Position numbers and translations under genes: made by a program
The notes under the pieces: model-generated
The model's database searches: none
What the model saw: only the letters and a program-made list of their open reading frames with translations
Told to the model about the DNA's origin: nothing
Part shown: positions 49,956-59,824 of the stretch, in pieces
Numbering within the stretch: position 1 is the stretch's first letter
Layout: each line of letters begins with the position of its first letter
Origin: Clostridiales bacterium
GTDB taxonomy: Bacteria > Bacillota > Clostridia > Oscillospirales > Butyricicoccaceae
Direction: 5' to 3'
Assembly: GCA_019421385.1 (NCBI GenBank)
Contig: JAHZFK010000009.1
Span: 1-64,000 of the forward strand
Length of the DNA stretch: 64,000 nucleotides

Positions 49956-50921
49956 ATGAGCTTTACTTTGATTGGCAAACACGAAAAGGATTCTCGTGCA
50001 AACCGCGACGGTTACGTTACCGCAATGCTCGAGATGATGGAAAAGGACCCCACGGTCATGCATGTTGACTGCGACCTCGAGAACTGCATCAACACCGGCA
50101 AGCTGGCGAAGGCATATCCGGAGCGCACCATCAACGCTGGTATCGCGGAAGCCAACGCTGTCGGCGTTTCCGCTGGCCTGTGCGCAACCGGCAAGACGGT
50201 ATTTGTGCACTCTTTCGGCTGCTTCGCTTCCCGCCGTGCATTCGATCAGGCGTTCATGAGCGCAGCTTATGCCAAGCTGCCGGTACATATCGTCGGTTCT
50301 GACCCCGGCGTTTGCGCGGCTTACAATGGCGGCACCCATATGCCGTTTGAGGATTGCGCACTGTACATGTCCATTCCGGATGCAGTTGTTGTCGATCCGG
50401 TCGACTATGCGCAGATCAATTGCCTGACCAAGAAGCTGGCCGAATCCGGCAAGTTCTCTTACATGCGTATGATCCGCAAGACCTTCACCACCGTTTACGG
50501 CGATGGCTCGGACTTCGAGATCGGCAAGGGCGTCACCCTGAAGGAAGGCAAGGACGTTGCCATCATCGCTTCCGGCATCATGGTAGACGAGGCGCTCAAG
50601 GCGCAGGAGCAGCTGGCTGCCGAGGGCATTTCCGCAAAGGTGATCGACATGTTCACATGGAAGCCGCTGGACGAGCAGCTCATCCTCGACTCTGCTAAGG
50701 AGTGCGGCGCAATCGTAACCGCAGAGAACCATCAGGTCAAGTGCGGCCTTGGTTCTGCGATCGCCAACGTTGTCATCCAGAACTGCCCGGTTCCGATGGA
50801 GATGGTCGGCGTTGAGGATCGCTTCGGTCAGGTTGGCGCGGAGAGCTTCCTGCGTGAGGAATACGGCCTGACGGCGGCTCACATCGTTGAGGCTACCAAG
50901 AAGGCAATCTCCCGCAAGTAA
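49956..50921 (+). CDS. Transketolase, C-terminal subunit
   Basis: This 321-residue partner provides the pyrimidine-binding and C-terminal domains. RTINAGIAEANAVGVSAGLCATGKTVFVH holds the conserved Glu that activates ThDP. GGTHMPFEDCALYMSIPDAVVVDP follows, and the C-domain AENHQVKCGLGSAIANVV is present. It is co-transcribed with the N-terminal subunit and followed by a terminator. In this island it may redirect pentose or triose carbon, which is inference. Confidence 0.92.
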   Translation: MSFTLIGKHEKDSRANRDGYVTAMLEMMEKDPTVMHVDCDLENCINTGKLAKAYPERTINAGIAEANAVGVSAGLCATGKTVFVHSFGCFASRRAFDQAFMSAAYAKLPVHIVGSDPGVCAAYNGGTHMPFEDCALYMSIPDAVVVDPVDYAQINCLTKKLAESGKFSYMRMIRKTFTTVYGDGSDFEIGKGVTLKEGKDVAIIASGIMVDEALKAQEQLAAEGISAKVIDMFTWKPLDEQLILDSAKECGAIVTAENHQVKCGLGSAIANVVIQNCPVPMEMVGVEDRFGQVGAESFLREEYGLTAAHIVEATKKAISRK

Positions 50922-50935
50922 TCCAAAACGAATAG

Positions 50936-50968
50936 CAGGCGCGCTGCAATCGGCAGCGCGCCTGTTTT
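50936..50968 (+). terminator. Terminator after the transketolase genes
   Basis: A 12-bp perfect stem, CAGGCGCGCTGC with GCAGCGCGCCTG, has a 5-base loop and four T residues. Confidence 0.9.
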
Positions 50969-51067
50969 GTGTTGTGGGTTTGTCCATTCTGCCCCTATGC
51001 AGAAACGGGATTTTGCGGTAAAATTACACTAACAAAATTTGTGCTGTAAGCCGATGGAGGAAACAAT

Positions 51068-52240
<1,173 letters not shown>

Positions 52241-52313
52241 CAAGGTCAAAAGGCGGGAAGGCAGGATGTTGCGTGCCCGCGCACGGCGTCACTGTGCAAT
52301 TTGTCGAAAAAGT

Positions 52314-52342
52314 TTTTTGCACAGGGTATTTCTGTGCAAAAA
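52314..52342. promoter_or_regulatory. Perfect inverted repeat upstream of the iolE promoter
   Basis: The arms TTTTTGCACAG (52314-52324) and CTGTGCAAAAA (52332-52342) are separated by seven bases. It is centred about 55 bases before the predicted start and lacks a terminator U-tract, so it is more likely an operator. Confidence 0.6.
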
Positions 52343-52347
52343 TGCGT

Positions 52348-52376
52348 TTGACTTTTGGTATATTGTTGAGTACAAT
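52348..52376 (+). promoter_or_regulatory. Promoter of iolE
   Basis: -35 TTGACT at 52348-52353, a 17-base spacer and -10 TACAAT at 52371-52376. TTTTGGTA lies in the spacer region. Confidence 0.76.
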
Positions 52377-52438
52377 AAGGATAGAAATGGCGCATGTGGA
52401 AACATGCGTATGAGAGACGAAAATGGAGGGAATAACAT

Positions 52439-53374
52439 ATGTTAGATCCGAAGAAAGTAAAGCTGGGCATCTGCCCGATCGGCTGGTCCAATGACGATAT
52501 GTGGGATCTGGGCGATGAGAATACGTTCCAGCAGTGCATTTCCGAGATGAAGCTCGCGGGCTTTGACGGCTGCGAAGTCGGCCACAAGTATCCGGAGGAT
52601 AAGGAAGTCCTCAAGCACATGCTCGACGTGCGCAACATGACCATCGCATCCAAGTGGTTCTCCTCTTTCCTGGTTGACAAGCCGTACGAAGAGGTTGAGG
52701 CAGAGTTCATCAAGGAACTGGATTACCTCTCCTATGTTGGCGCTACCGCGATCAACGTATCCGAGCAGTCCGGCTCCATTCAGGGTCAGCTCGACACCCC
52801 GGTTCTCGACATGGAGAACAAGCGCGTGCTGACCGATGAGGAATGGACCCGCTTCACCGAGGGCCTGAACAAGCTGGGTAAGCTGTCCATGGAGAAGTAC
52901 GGCATCCGCACCTGCTTCCATCATCACATGGGCACCGTGTGCCAGACGGTGGAGGAGACCACCCGCCTGATGGAGAACACTGATCCCAAGTACGTGTTCC
53001 TGTGCTTCGACACTGGCCACTTCACTTTCGCTGGTGAGGATCCGGTCAAGATGCTTGAGAAGTTTGCTGACCGTGTCGGCCATGTACATCTCAAGAACAT
53101 GCGTATGCCGCTGGTGGAGAAGGCTCGTGCAGAGCACTGGTCCTTCCTCGACGCGGTTCGCGCTGGCGCGTTCACCGTTCCTGGCGATCCGGACGGCTGC
53201 GTAGAGTTCGACAAGGTGTTCGATCTGCTCGATAAGGCTGGTTACACCGGCTGGATCATGGTTGAGGCAGAGCAGGACCCGGCTAAGGCAAATCCGTTCG
53301 AGTACGCCAAGATGGGCCGTGAGTACATCACCGCACACACCGGTCTGGGCGGCGAAGTCGTTCTCAAGAAGTAA
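52439..53374 (+). CDS. iolE: Myo-inosose-2 dehydratase
   Basis: This 311-residue TIM-barrel enzyme dehydrates 2-keto-myo-inositol, the step before IolD. LGICPIGWSNDDMWDLG at the N-terminus, FDGCEVGHKYPED, CFHHHMGTVCQTVEE and FCFDTGHF are typical IolE or xylose-isomerase-fold metal motifs. The enzyme belongs in the iol pathway with IolD and IolB, although it is encoded apart from them, nearly 6 kb away. The ATG follows GGAGGG. Confidence 0.95.
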   Translation: MLDPKKVKLGICPIGWSNDDMWDLGDENTFQQCISEMKLAGFDGCEVGHKYPEDKEVLKHMLDVRNMTIASKWFSSFLVDKPYEEVEAEFIKELDYLSYVGATAINVSEQSGSIQGQLDTPVLDMENKRVLTDEEWTRFTEGLNKLGKLSMEKYGIRTCFHHHMGTVCQTVEETTRLMENTDPKYVFLCFDTGHFTFAGEDPVKMLEKFADRVGHVHLKNMRMPLVEKARAEHWSFLDAVRAGAFTVPGDPDGCVEFDKVFDLLDKAGYTGWIMVEAEQDPAKANPFEYAKMGREYITAHTGLGGEVVLKK

Positions 53375-53397
53375 GTTGCCAGATTGACAACCATAAG

Positions 53398-53428
53398 AAA
53401 TCCCGCTCCAAACGGAGCGGGATTTTTT
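53398..53428 (+). terminator. Terminator after iolE
   Basis: A 12-bp perfect stem, AAATCCCGCTCC with GGAGCGGGATTT, has a 4-base loop followed by T residues. Confidence 0.92.
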
Positions 53429-53520
53429 GGCATCTGGGCGAGTGTGGGTAAGTGACGGTGCATACCTGCGGCATACGAAGGACAGTTGTGCATAAATTGT
53501 AAAATCCATAGCGAAACCCT

Positions 53521-53549
53521 TTGCAAAATAAGCGGTTATAGGGTAGAAT
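53521..53549 (+). promoter_or_regulatory. Promoter of the pyrH-frr-uppS cluster
   Basis: -35 TTGCAA at 53521-53526, a 17-base spacer and -10 TAGAAT at 53544-53549, 34 bases before pyrH. Confidence 0.75.
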
Positions 53550-53583
53550 AGAATACGGGAAAATGAAGCAAGGAGTGTGGAGC

Positions 53584-54309
53584 ATGGAAACACAAAGATA
53601 TAAACGTGTGCTGATCAAAATCAGCGGCGAGGCGCTTGCGGGCGATAAGCATTTCGGATTGAACTTTGACGTGATCGGTCCGGTATGTGATGTGATCAAA
53701 AAATGCAACGAGCAGGGCTGTGAGATCGGCATTGTCGTCGGCGGCGGCAACTTCTGGCGCGGCGTCAAGGACGGCGGCGGCAAGATGGAGCGCACCCGCG
53801 CCGACCATATGGGTATGCTGGCGACCACGATCAACGCGCTGGCACTGGCCGATGCGCTCGAGCAGCGCGATGTACCGGTGCGCGTGCAGACGGCAATCGA
53901 GATGAACCGCATTGCCGAGCCGTATATCCGGCAGCGTGCGACGCGCCATCTGGAAAAGGGCCGCGTGGTCATTTTCGGCTGCGGCACGGGCAACCCGTTC
54001 TTCTCGACCGATACGGCGGCGGTGCTGCGTGCAGCGGAGATCGGTGCGGAAGTGATTCTGCTGGCTAAGAATGTGGACGGCGTATATGATTCCGACCCGG
54101 CAAAGAATCCGGATGCAAAGAAATATGACCGTTTGACCTATATGGATGTGCTCAATCAGGGCCTCGGCGTGATGGATACGACGGCGACTTCGCTTTCCAT
54201 GGATAACCACATTCCGATTTTGGTATTCGCGCTTTCCGATCCGGAAAATATTTATCGTGCGGTCAATGGTGAAAAGATCGGCACGATCGTAGAGGAGGAC
54301 AAATCATGA
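53584..54309 (+). CDS. pyrH: UMP kinase
   Basis: This 241-residue bacterial UMP kinase has LIKISGEALAG (N-terminus), GIVVGGGNFWRG, ADHMGMLATTINALALADALE and VVIFGCGTGNPFFSTDTAAVLRA. All are standard. It makes UDP for RNA and wall precursors. The ATG at 53584 follows AAGGAG. The end overlaps frr as ATGA, starting the conserved envelope cluster. Confidence 0.97.
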   Translation: METQRYKRVLIKISGEALAGDKHFGLNFDVIGPVCDVIKKCNEQGCEIGIVVGGGNFWRGVKDGGGKMERTRADHMGMLATTINALALADALEQRDVPVRVQTAIEMNRIAEPYIRQRATRHLEKGRVVIFGCGTGNPFFSTDTAAVLRAAEIGAEVILLAKNVDGVYDSDPAKNPDAKKYDRLTYMDVLNQGLGVMDTTATSLSMDNHIPILVFALSDPENIYRAVNGEKIGTIVEEDKS

Positions 54310-54860
54310 AGGCTCAGCTGAACGCTTATGAAGACAAGATGAAGAAAACGCTCGACGTGCTCGCCAAGGAACTGGCGGCAGTGCGCGCAGGCCGCGCAAA
54401 CCCTGCCGTTCTGGACAAGATCACGGTCGAGTATTACGGTGCACCGACGCCGCTCAATCAGGTTGCCGCGATCTCCACGCCCGATCCGCGTTCGCTTGCG
54501 ATCCAGCCGTGGGACGGCTCGATCCTCAAGGCGATCGAAAAGGCGATTCAGGTTTCCGATCTGGGCATCAATCCGCAGAACGACGGCAAGCAGATTCGCT
54601 TGAATTTCCCGCCGCTGACTGAGGAGCGCCGTAAGGAACTGATCAAGGGCGTGTCCAAGACGGGCGAGGAAGCCAAGGTTGCGCTGCGCAACATTCGCCG
54701 TGATGCGATTGACAAGTTCAAGGCTGCGCAGAAAAAGAGCGAAATGACCGAGGACGAGCTGCACGAGGGCGAAGAGAAGATGCAGAAGCTGACCGATAAG
54801 TACGTCAAGGAGATTGACGCAATGGTCGCGAAGAAGTCCAAGGAATTGGCGGAAGTTTAA
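54306..54860 (+). CDS. frr: Ribosome recycling factor
   Basis: This 184-residue protein splits post-termination ribosomes with EF-G. KTLDVLAKELAAVRAGRANPAVLD (helix 1), VEYYGAPTPLNQVAAIS and NFPPLTEERRKELIKGV are diagnostic. Full length. It is coupled to pyrH by a 4-base overlap and followed by a GC-rich hairpin before uppS. Confidence 0.97.
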   Translation: MKAQLNAYEDKMKKTLDVLAKELAAVRAGRANPAVLDKITVEYYGAPTPLNQVAAISTPDPRSLAIQPWDGSILKAIEKAIQVSDLGINPQNDGKQIRLNFPPLTEERRKELIKGVSKTGEEAKVALRNIRRDAIDKFKAAQKKSEMTEDELHEGEEKMQKLTDKYVKEIDAMVAKKSKELAEV

Positions 54861-54867
54861 AAAATGG

Positions 54868-54892
54868 GGGGCGGCGGGTTCGCCGCCCCTTT
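54868..54892 (+). terminator. GC-rich hairpin between frr and uppS
   Basis: A 9-bp perfect stem, GGGGCGGCG with CGCCGCCCC, has a 4-base loop followed by only three T residues. It may reduce transcription or stabilise the frr mRNA end. Confidence 0.55.
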
Positions 54893-54908
54893 GCATGGGG
54901 GAAGTATT

Positions 54909-55658
54909 GTGGGTCTGTTTAGACGGAAAAAGAAAGTAGTTGTGGCGGAAAACCGTCCGGTGCCGCGCCATATTGCGGTCATTATGGACGGCAACGGCCG
55001 TTGGGCCAAAAAGCGCGGCCTGCCGCGGCAGGCTGGGCACAAGGTCGGCGCGGAAACCTTCCGCACGATTGCGACTTACTGCAAGGACATTGGCGTACAG
55101 TATTTTACGGTCTATGCATTCTCGACCGAAAACTGGAAGCGGCCGCAGGAAGAGGTAAACGCGCTGATGAACCTGTTCCGTGCTTACCTGAAAGAGGCGG
55201 CGGAAACCATGTTCCAGCGTGGGGTTGCGGTGCGTGTACTGGGAGATTTGACGCCGCTGCCCGAGGATATCCGCGCGCAGATCCGCGAGGTGGATGAGAT
55301 TGCCGATCGGCTGGGGCCGGATGCCGCGACCGCTTCCCTGTGCATCAACTACGGTGGACGGGACGAGATCAAGAACGCGGTGCGTGCCATTGCGGAGCAG
55401 GTGAAAAGCGGTGCGCTTGCACCCGAGGACATCACCGAGGAGACGATCGGCGCGCACTTGTACACGGCGCACATGCCGGACCCGGATCTGATCATTCGTC
55501 CGTCTGGCGAAATCCGCACCTCGAATTTCCTGTTATGGCAGTCGGCCTATGCAGAGTATTATTTTACCGATGTGTTGTGGCCGGACTTCAAGACCGCCGA
55601 TATGGATGCGGCGATTGATGCGTTTAACAAGCGCAATCGCCGGTTTGGCGGCGTATAA
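54909..55658 (+). CDS. uppS: Undecaprenyl pyrophosphate synthase
   Basis: This enzyme of about 249 residues makes the C55 lipid carrier for wall polymers. AVIMDGNGRWAKKRGLPRQAGHK (about 22-44) carries the catalytic Asp, followed by YAFSTENWKRP, and PSGEIRTSNFLLWQSAYAEYYFTDVLWP near the end is typical. A GTG at 54909 is chosen because the product then begins MGLFRRKK and has normal length; the longer version would translate the frr-uppS hairpin. cdsA follows after 24 bases. Confidence 0.95.
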   Translation: MGLFRRKKKVVVAENRPVPRHIAVIMDGNGRWAKKRGLPRQAGHKVGAETFRTIATYCKDIGVQYFTVYAFSTENWKRPQEEVNALMNLFRAYLKEAAETMFQRGVAVRVLGDLTPLPEDIRAQIREVDEIADRLGPDAATASLCINYGGRDEIKNAVRAIAEQVKSGALAPEDITEETIGAHLYTAHMPDPDLIIRPSGEIRTSNFLLWQSAYAEYYFTDVLWPDFKTADMDAAIDAFNKRNRRFGGV

Positions 55659-55682
55659 ACGGACGGAGCGAGGTGTAATGCT

Positions 55683-56528
55683 ATGAAAGCAAGAGTATTG
55701 TTCGGCGTGGTCGGCTTTATTGCGGTTTTGCTGGCGTTGTATGTATTTCCGTCGATCATTTTGGAGCTGGCAATCGCTGCGCTATGTGTGCTGGCGACGT
55801 ATGAAGTGCTGGGTTCTACCAAACTGGTGCATAACCGGCTGGAGCTGCTGCTGTGCCTGCTGGTTTCGCTGGGGCTGGCCATCGGGCATTTTGATATTTT
55901 GCCGCTCGATTTGCAGGATGTGGTGCAGGGTCTGATTTTCGTGCTGCTGATTGGTTCGTTTGCCATCGAGCTGCGGTTCCACGAACGCATGAACGCCGCT
56001 CAGGTTTCCTGGGGCTTTTTCGGCGCGCTGCTGGTGCCGTATCTCATGCTCAGCCTGCTGCGCATCTATCAGATGGATTTTCTGCCGCCCATTGGGGAAA
56101 CCAACCTGCGCGCAGGACAGTTCATCGTACTCCTGCCGCTGCTGGCGGCGTGGGGCGCGGATACCTGCGCGCTGTTTGCCGGCATGTTGTTCGGCAAGCA
56201 TAAGCTTGCACCGGTCGTCAGCCCGAAAAAAACCGTGGAAGGTGCAGTCGGCGGCGTAATCGGTGGAGCAGTGTTGGTGCTGCTTTTTGCGCTGCTGCTG
56301 AATGCAACGCTTGGCCTGGAGATGCCGCTGTGGGCAGCCGCTGTACTGGGCGGCGTGGGCGCTGTGCTGGGTGAGATCGGCGACTTGTCCTTCTCGGTCA
56401 TCAAGCGGCAGACCGGCATCAAGGATTATGGCCATATTTTTCCGGGACACGGCGGCGTGCTCGACCGCTTTGACAGCGTGCTGTTTGTTGCGCCGTTTGC
56501 AGAGATCCTGTTCCGGATTCTTTGGTAA
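55683..56528 (+). CDS. cdsA: Phosphatidate cytidylyltransferase
   Basis: This 281-residue membrane enzyme makes CDP-diacylglycerol for phospholipid synthesis. It has seven or eight hydrophobic segments, and the C-terminal CdsA signature HIFPGHGGVLDRFDSVLFVAP is present. The upstream SPKKTVEGAVGGVIGG segment is also conserved. dxr begins 12 bases after its stop. Confidence 0.95.
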   Translation: MKARVLFGVVGFIAVLLALYVFPSIILELAIAALCVLATYEVLGSTKLVHNRLELLLCLLVSLGLAIGHFDILPLDLQDVVQGLIFVLLIGSFAIELRFHERMNAAQVSWGFFGALLVPYLMLSLLRIYQMDFLPPIGETNLRAGQFIVLLPLLAAWGADTCALFAGMLFGKHKLAPVVSPKKTVEGAVGGVIGGAVLVLLFALLLNATLGLEMPLWAAAVLGGVGAVLGEIGDLSFSVIKRQTGIKDYGHIFPGHGGVLDRFDSVLFVAPFAEILFRILW

Positions 56529-56539
56529 AGGTGTGTTTT

Positions 56540-57673
56540 ATGAAGAAAATTGCGATTTTAGGGTCGACCGGGTCGATCGGTACGCAAACGGTCGATATTT
56601 TGCCCTCGATTGATGCCGAAGTTGTCGCATTGACGACAAACCGGCGCATAAACTTACTCGAAGAGCAGGCGCGTGCACTGCATCCGAAGATGGTGTGTGC
56701 GTTTGACGAAGCGGCGGCGCGCGACCTCAAGGTCAAGCTTGCGGATACGGATATCCGTGTGCTGAGCGGCATGGACGGACTGACCGCTTGCGCGGCAGAG
56801 AGCGGTGCGGATATCGTTGTGACCGCAGTGGTCGGTATGGTCGGTTTGCTGCCGACGCTGGCAGCCATTGACGCGGGCAAGGATATCGCGCTGGCGAACA
56901 AGGAGACGCTTGTGTGCGCAGGCGAATTGGTCATGCGCGCGGCGCGGGAAAAGGGCGTGAAAATCCTGCCGGTCGATTCCGAGCATTCGGCGATTTTTCA
57001 GTGCGCGCAGGCCGCGCACGGCAATCCGCTTGCCAAAATCATTCTGACTGCGTCAGGTGGCCCGTTCTTTGGGAAAACGGCTGCGGAAATGCGGTCGGTC
57101 ACGCGCGAACAGGCGCTCGCGCACCCCAACTGGTCGATGGGCGCGAAAATCACAATCGACTCGGCAACCATGATGAACAAGGGATTGGAACTGATCGAGG
57201 CCATGTGGCTGTACGACATGCCGCCCGAGGATATCGAAATCGTCATCCATCGGGAAAGCATCGTGCATTCCGCGGTCGAATTTGCTGACGGCGCGATGAT
57301 CGCGCAGCTTGGCCTGCCCGATATGCGGCTGCCGATTCAGTATGCGCTGACCTATCCCGCGCGCGTACCTTGCAAGGTGCCGCGTTTGTCGCTGGCGGAA
57401 GCGGCGAAGCTGACGTTCTATGCACCGGATTACGAAGCATTCCCGGCGCTGAACCTTGCGCGTCAGGCGGCGGCACGCAAGGGTGATCGCGGTGCGGTGC
57501 TCAACGGCGCCAACGAAGCGGCGGTCGGTTTGTTTCTGGAAGGCCGCATCGGGTTTACGGAGATTGCCGAGCGGGTGGCGCAGGCACTGGATGCGATCGC
57601 GTACCGCAGCAGCGTGACGCTCGATGATGTGCTCGCGGCTGACCGTGCGGCACGGGAGATCGTATTGTCATAA
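56540..57673 (+). CDS. dxr: 1-deoxy-D-xylulose-5-phosphate reductoisomerase
   Basis: This 377-residue NADPH enzyme commits carbon to MEP-pathway isoprenoids. ILGSTGSIGTQTVDIL (NADPH binding), ALANKETLVCAGE, PVDSEHSAIFQ (metal), HPNWSMGAKITIDSATMMNKGLE and HRESIVHSAVEFADG are diagnostic. The ATG at 56540 gives the standard N-terminus MKKIAILGSTG. It works with ispG, two genes downstream. Confidence 0.97.
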   Translation: MKKIAILGSTGSIGTQTVDILPSIDAEVVALTTNRRINLLEEQARALHPKMVCAFDEAAARDLKVKLADTDIRVLSGMDGLTACAAESGADIVVTAVVGMVGLLPTLAAIDAGKDIALANKETLVCAGELVMRAAREKGVKILPVDSEHSAIFQCAQAAHGNPLAKIILTASGGPFFGKTAAEMRSVTREQALAHPNWSMGAKITIDSATMMNKGLELIEAMWLYDMPPEDIEIVIHRESIVHSAVEFADGAMIAQLGLPDMRLPIQYALTYPARVPCKVPRLSLAEAAKLTFYAPDYEAFPALNLARQAAARKGDRGAVLNGANEAAVGLFLEGRIGFTEIAERVAQALDAIAYRSSVTLDDVLAADRAAREIVLS

Positions 57674-57710
57674 AGCAGATTTAATTTTACCCTGTGAGAG
57701 GAGAAGTGTT

Positions 57711-58757
57711 TTGCTGCAAATCATACTTGCCATTCTGGCGTTTGGTATGCTGGTTATTGTGCATGAGTTCGGGCATTTTATCACGGCCAAGCGCGGCGGG
57801 GTACAAGTCAATGAGTTTTGGATCGGTATGGGGCCAACGCTGCTGAAAAAGCAGTATCACGGCACGATGTATTGTTTGAAGCTTTTGCCGTTCGGCGGCG
57901 CTTGCGTGATGGAAGGCGAGGACAGCGAAAGCGAAAACGAGCATGCATTCGGTAAGGCAAGCCTGCCGCGCCGTATGCTGATCGTCGCCGCGGGGGCGCT
58001 GATGAATTTCCTCGTCGGTTTTCTGATCGTGCTGGCAGTCATGCGGCCCAACGGCCCGGATGGCGGCTATATCGTGGCAACGCTTGCCTCGGTTGACCCG
58101 GCGAGTACGGCTGCGGCGGAAGGCGGTTTGCAGGCCGGGGACGAGATTCTTGAGGTGGATGGATACGACATCCTGCTCCGCAGCGATTTTGAGGTCGCAC
58201 TCGCACGCGGCGAGGATACGACCTATGAGGTTGTGGTGCGCCGGGAGGGAGAGAAGATCACGCTGCCTGCTGTCAAGCTGGAAGCGACGATTGATGCGGG
58301 AGACGGCCGCAAGATGATCGGTCTGACCTTCGCTGAGCAGCCGAACAGCATCGGCTTGCGTTTGAGCATGGCGGTACGCACTTCGGTCAGCTATGCGCGC
58401 ATGGTTTGGGCGAGCCTTGGCATGTTGGTGACCGGACAGGTCGGCGTCGATCAGCTGTCCGGGCCGGTGGGCGTGGCCGAGGTCATGGCGGACACCGCGA
58501 AATACAGCATGATCTCCTTCTTCCAGCTGGTCGCGTTTATTTCGATCAATCTGGGTGTGATGAATCTGCTGCCGCTGCCCGCACTGGATGGCGGACGGCT
58601 GCTGTTCCTTTTCATCGAAGCGGTGCGCCGCAAGCCGGTGCCGCCCAAGTATGAAGGATATATTCATGCGGCGGGACTGGCGTTGCTGCTGGCGCTGATG
58701 GTTTATGTGACAGGACAGGATATTTTACGCATCATCATGGGAGGTACAGGAACGTGA
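57711..58757 (+). CDS. rseP: Site-2 intramembrane metalloprotease RseP
   Basis: This protease of about 348 residues cuts membrane-bound regulators within the membrane. The zinc motif HEFGHF lies in the first helix, and the second metal motif reads NLLPLPALDGGRLLF near residue 287-301. A PDZ domain (about 110-205, with GLQAGDEILEVDG) sits between. The start is a TTG at 57711 after GAGAGGAG. ispG overlaps its stop, so the two are translationally coupled. Confidence 0.93.
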   Translation: MLQIILAILAFGMLVIVHEFGHFITAKRGGVQVNEFWIGMGPTLLKKQYHGTMYCLKLLPFGGACVMEGEDSESENEHAFGKASLPRRMLIVAAGALMNFLVGFLIVLAVMRPNGPDGGYIVATLASVDPASTAAAEGGLQAGDEILEVDGYDILLRSDFEVALARGEDTTYEVVVRREGEKITLPAVKLEATIDAGDGRKMIGLTFAEQPNSIGLRLSMAVRTSVSYARMVWASLGMLVTGQVGVDQLSGPVGVAEVMADTAKYSMISFFQLVAFISINLGVMNLLPLPALDGGRLLFLFIEAVRRKPVPPKYEGYIHAAGLALLLALMVYVTGQDILRIIMGGTGT

Positions 58758-59806
58758 AACAGACCAAGCAGATACTGGTGCGGGATGCACCGGTTGGCGG
58801 CGGCGCACCGATCGCGGTGCAGTCCATGACCAACACGGACACGCGCGATGCAAAAGCGACGCTGGAGCAGATTCGTGCGCTCGCGGAAGCGGGCTGCGAT
58901 ATCGTGCGCTGCGCCGTGCCGGATGCACAGGCGGCGGAAGCGCTCAAAGAAATCTGCGCGAACTCGCCGATTCCTGTTGTAGCGGATATCCATTTTGATT
59001 ACCGGCTTGCGCTCGCCTCGATTGAGGCGGGCGTGGATAAAATCCGGCTCAACCCCGGCAACATCGGCGGGGCGGATCGTGTACATGCGGTCGTGCAGGC
59101 GGCGAAGGAGCGCAAGATCCCGATCCGCATCGGCGTCAACTCGGGTTCGGTGGAAAAGCATATCCTCGAAAAGTTCGGCGGCCCGACGCCAGAGGCAATG
59201 GTGGAATCCGCGCTGTATCACGTTGGTCTGCTCAATGATTGCGGGTTTGACGATATCTGCATTTCGATCAAGTCGTCCTCCGTGCCGTACACCATGCAGG
59301 CGTATCTGCTGGCGAACGAAAAGACGAACTATCCGCTGCACCTCGGCGTGACCGAGGCGGGCACCGAGTACATGGGCACGATCAAGTCTGCGGCTGGCAT
59401 TGGCGGCCTGCTTGCGCTCGGCGTGGGCGACACCATCCGCGTTTCCTTAACGGACGATCCGGTCAAGGAGATTTATGCGGCAAAGGCGATTTTGAAGGCA
59501 GTCGGTCGCGCGGAGGAAGGCATCAACGTCGTTTCCTGTCCGACCTGCGGGCGCACCCGCATCGACTTGATCGGCATTGCCAAGGAGGTCGAGCAGCGCT
59601 GTATGAATATCCACGGCAAAAAGCTCAAGGTGGCTGTGATGGGCTGCGCGGTCAACGGGCCGGGGGAGGCGCGTGAGGCTGATCTCGGTATCGCAGGCGG
59701 CGACGGCGTTGGTTTGATCTTCCGCAAGGGGGAGATTCTCAAAAAGGTGCCGCAGGAGCAGCTGGTGGACGAGCTGATGGACATGATAGAGCATTTCGAA
59801 GCATAA
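58754..59806 (+). CDS. ispG: 4-hydroxy-3-methylbut-2-enyl-diphosphate synthase
   Basis: This 350-residue 4Fe-4S enzyme forms HMBPP in the MEP pathway. APIAVQSMTNTDTRD (N-terminus), RLNPGNIGG, NSGSVEKHIL and the cluster cysteines in SCPTCGRTRIDL and GCAVNGPGEA are typical. The GTG start overlaps the rseP stop. polC starts 18 bases after its stop. Confidence 0.97.
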   Translation: MKQTKQILVRDAPVGGGAPIAVQSMTNTDTRDAKATLEQIRALAEAGCDIVRCAVPDAQAAEALKEICANSPIPVVADIHFDYRLALASIEAGVDKIRLNPGNIGGADRVHAVVQAAKERKIPIRIGVNSGSVEKHILEKFGGPTPEAMVESALYHVGLLNDCGFDDICISIKSSSVPYTMQAYLLANEKTNYPLHLGVTEAGTEYMGTIKSAAGIGGLLALGVGDTIRVSLTDDPVKEIYAAKAILKAVGRAEEGINVVSCPTCGRTRIDLIGIAKEVEQRCMNIHGKKLKVAVMGCAVNGPGEAREADLGIAGGDGVGLIFRKGEILKKVPQEQLVDELMDMIEHFEA

Positions 59807-59824
59807 TCCGGAGGAACGGTCAAA

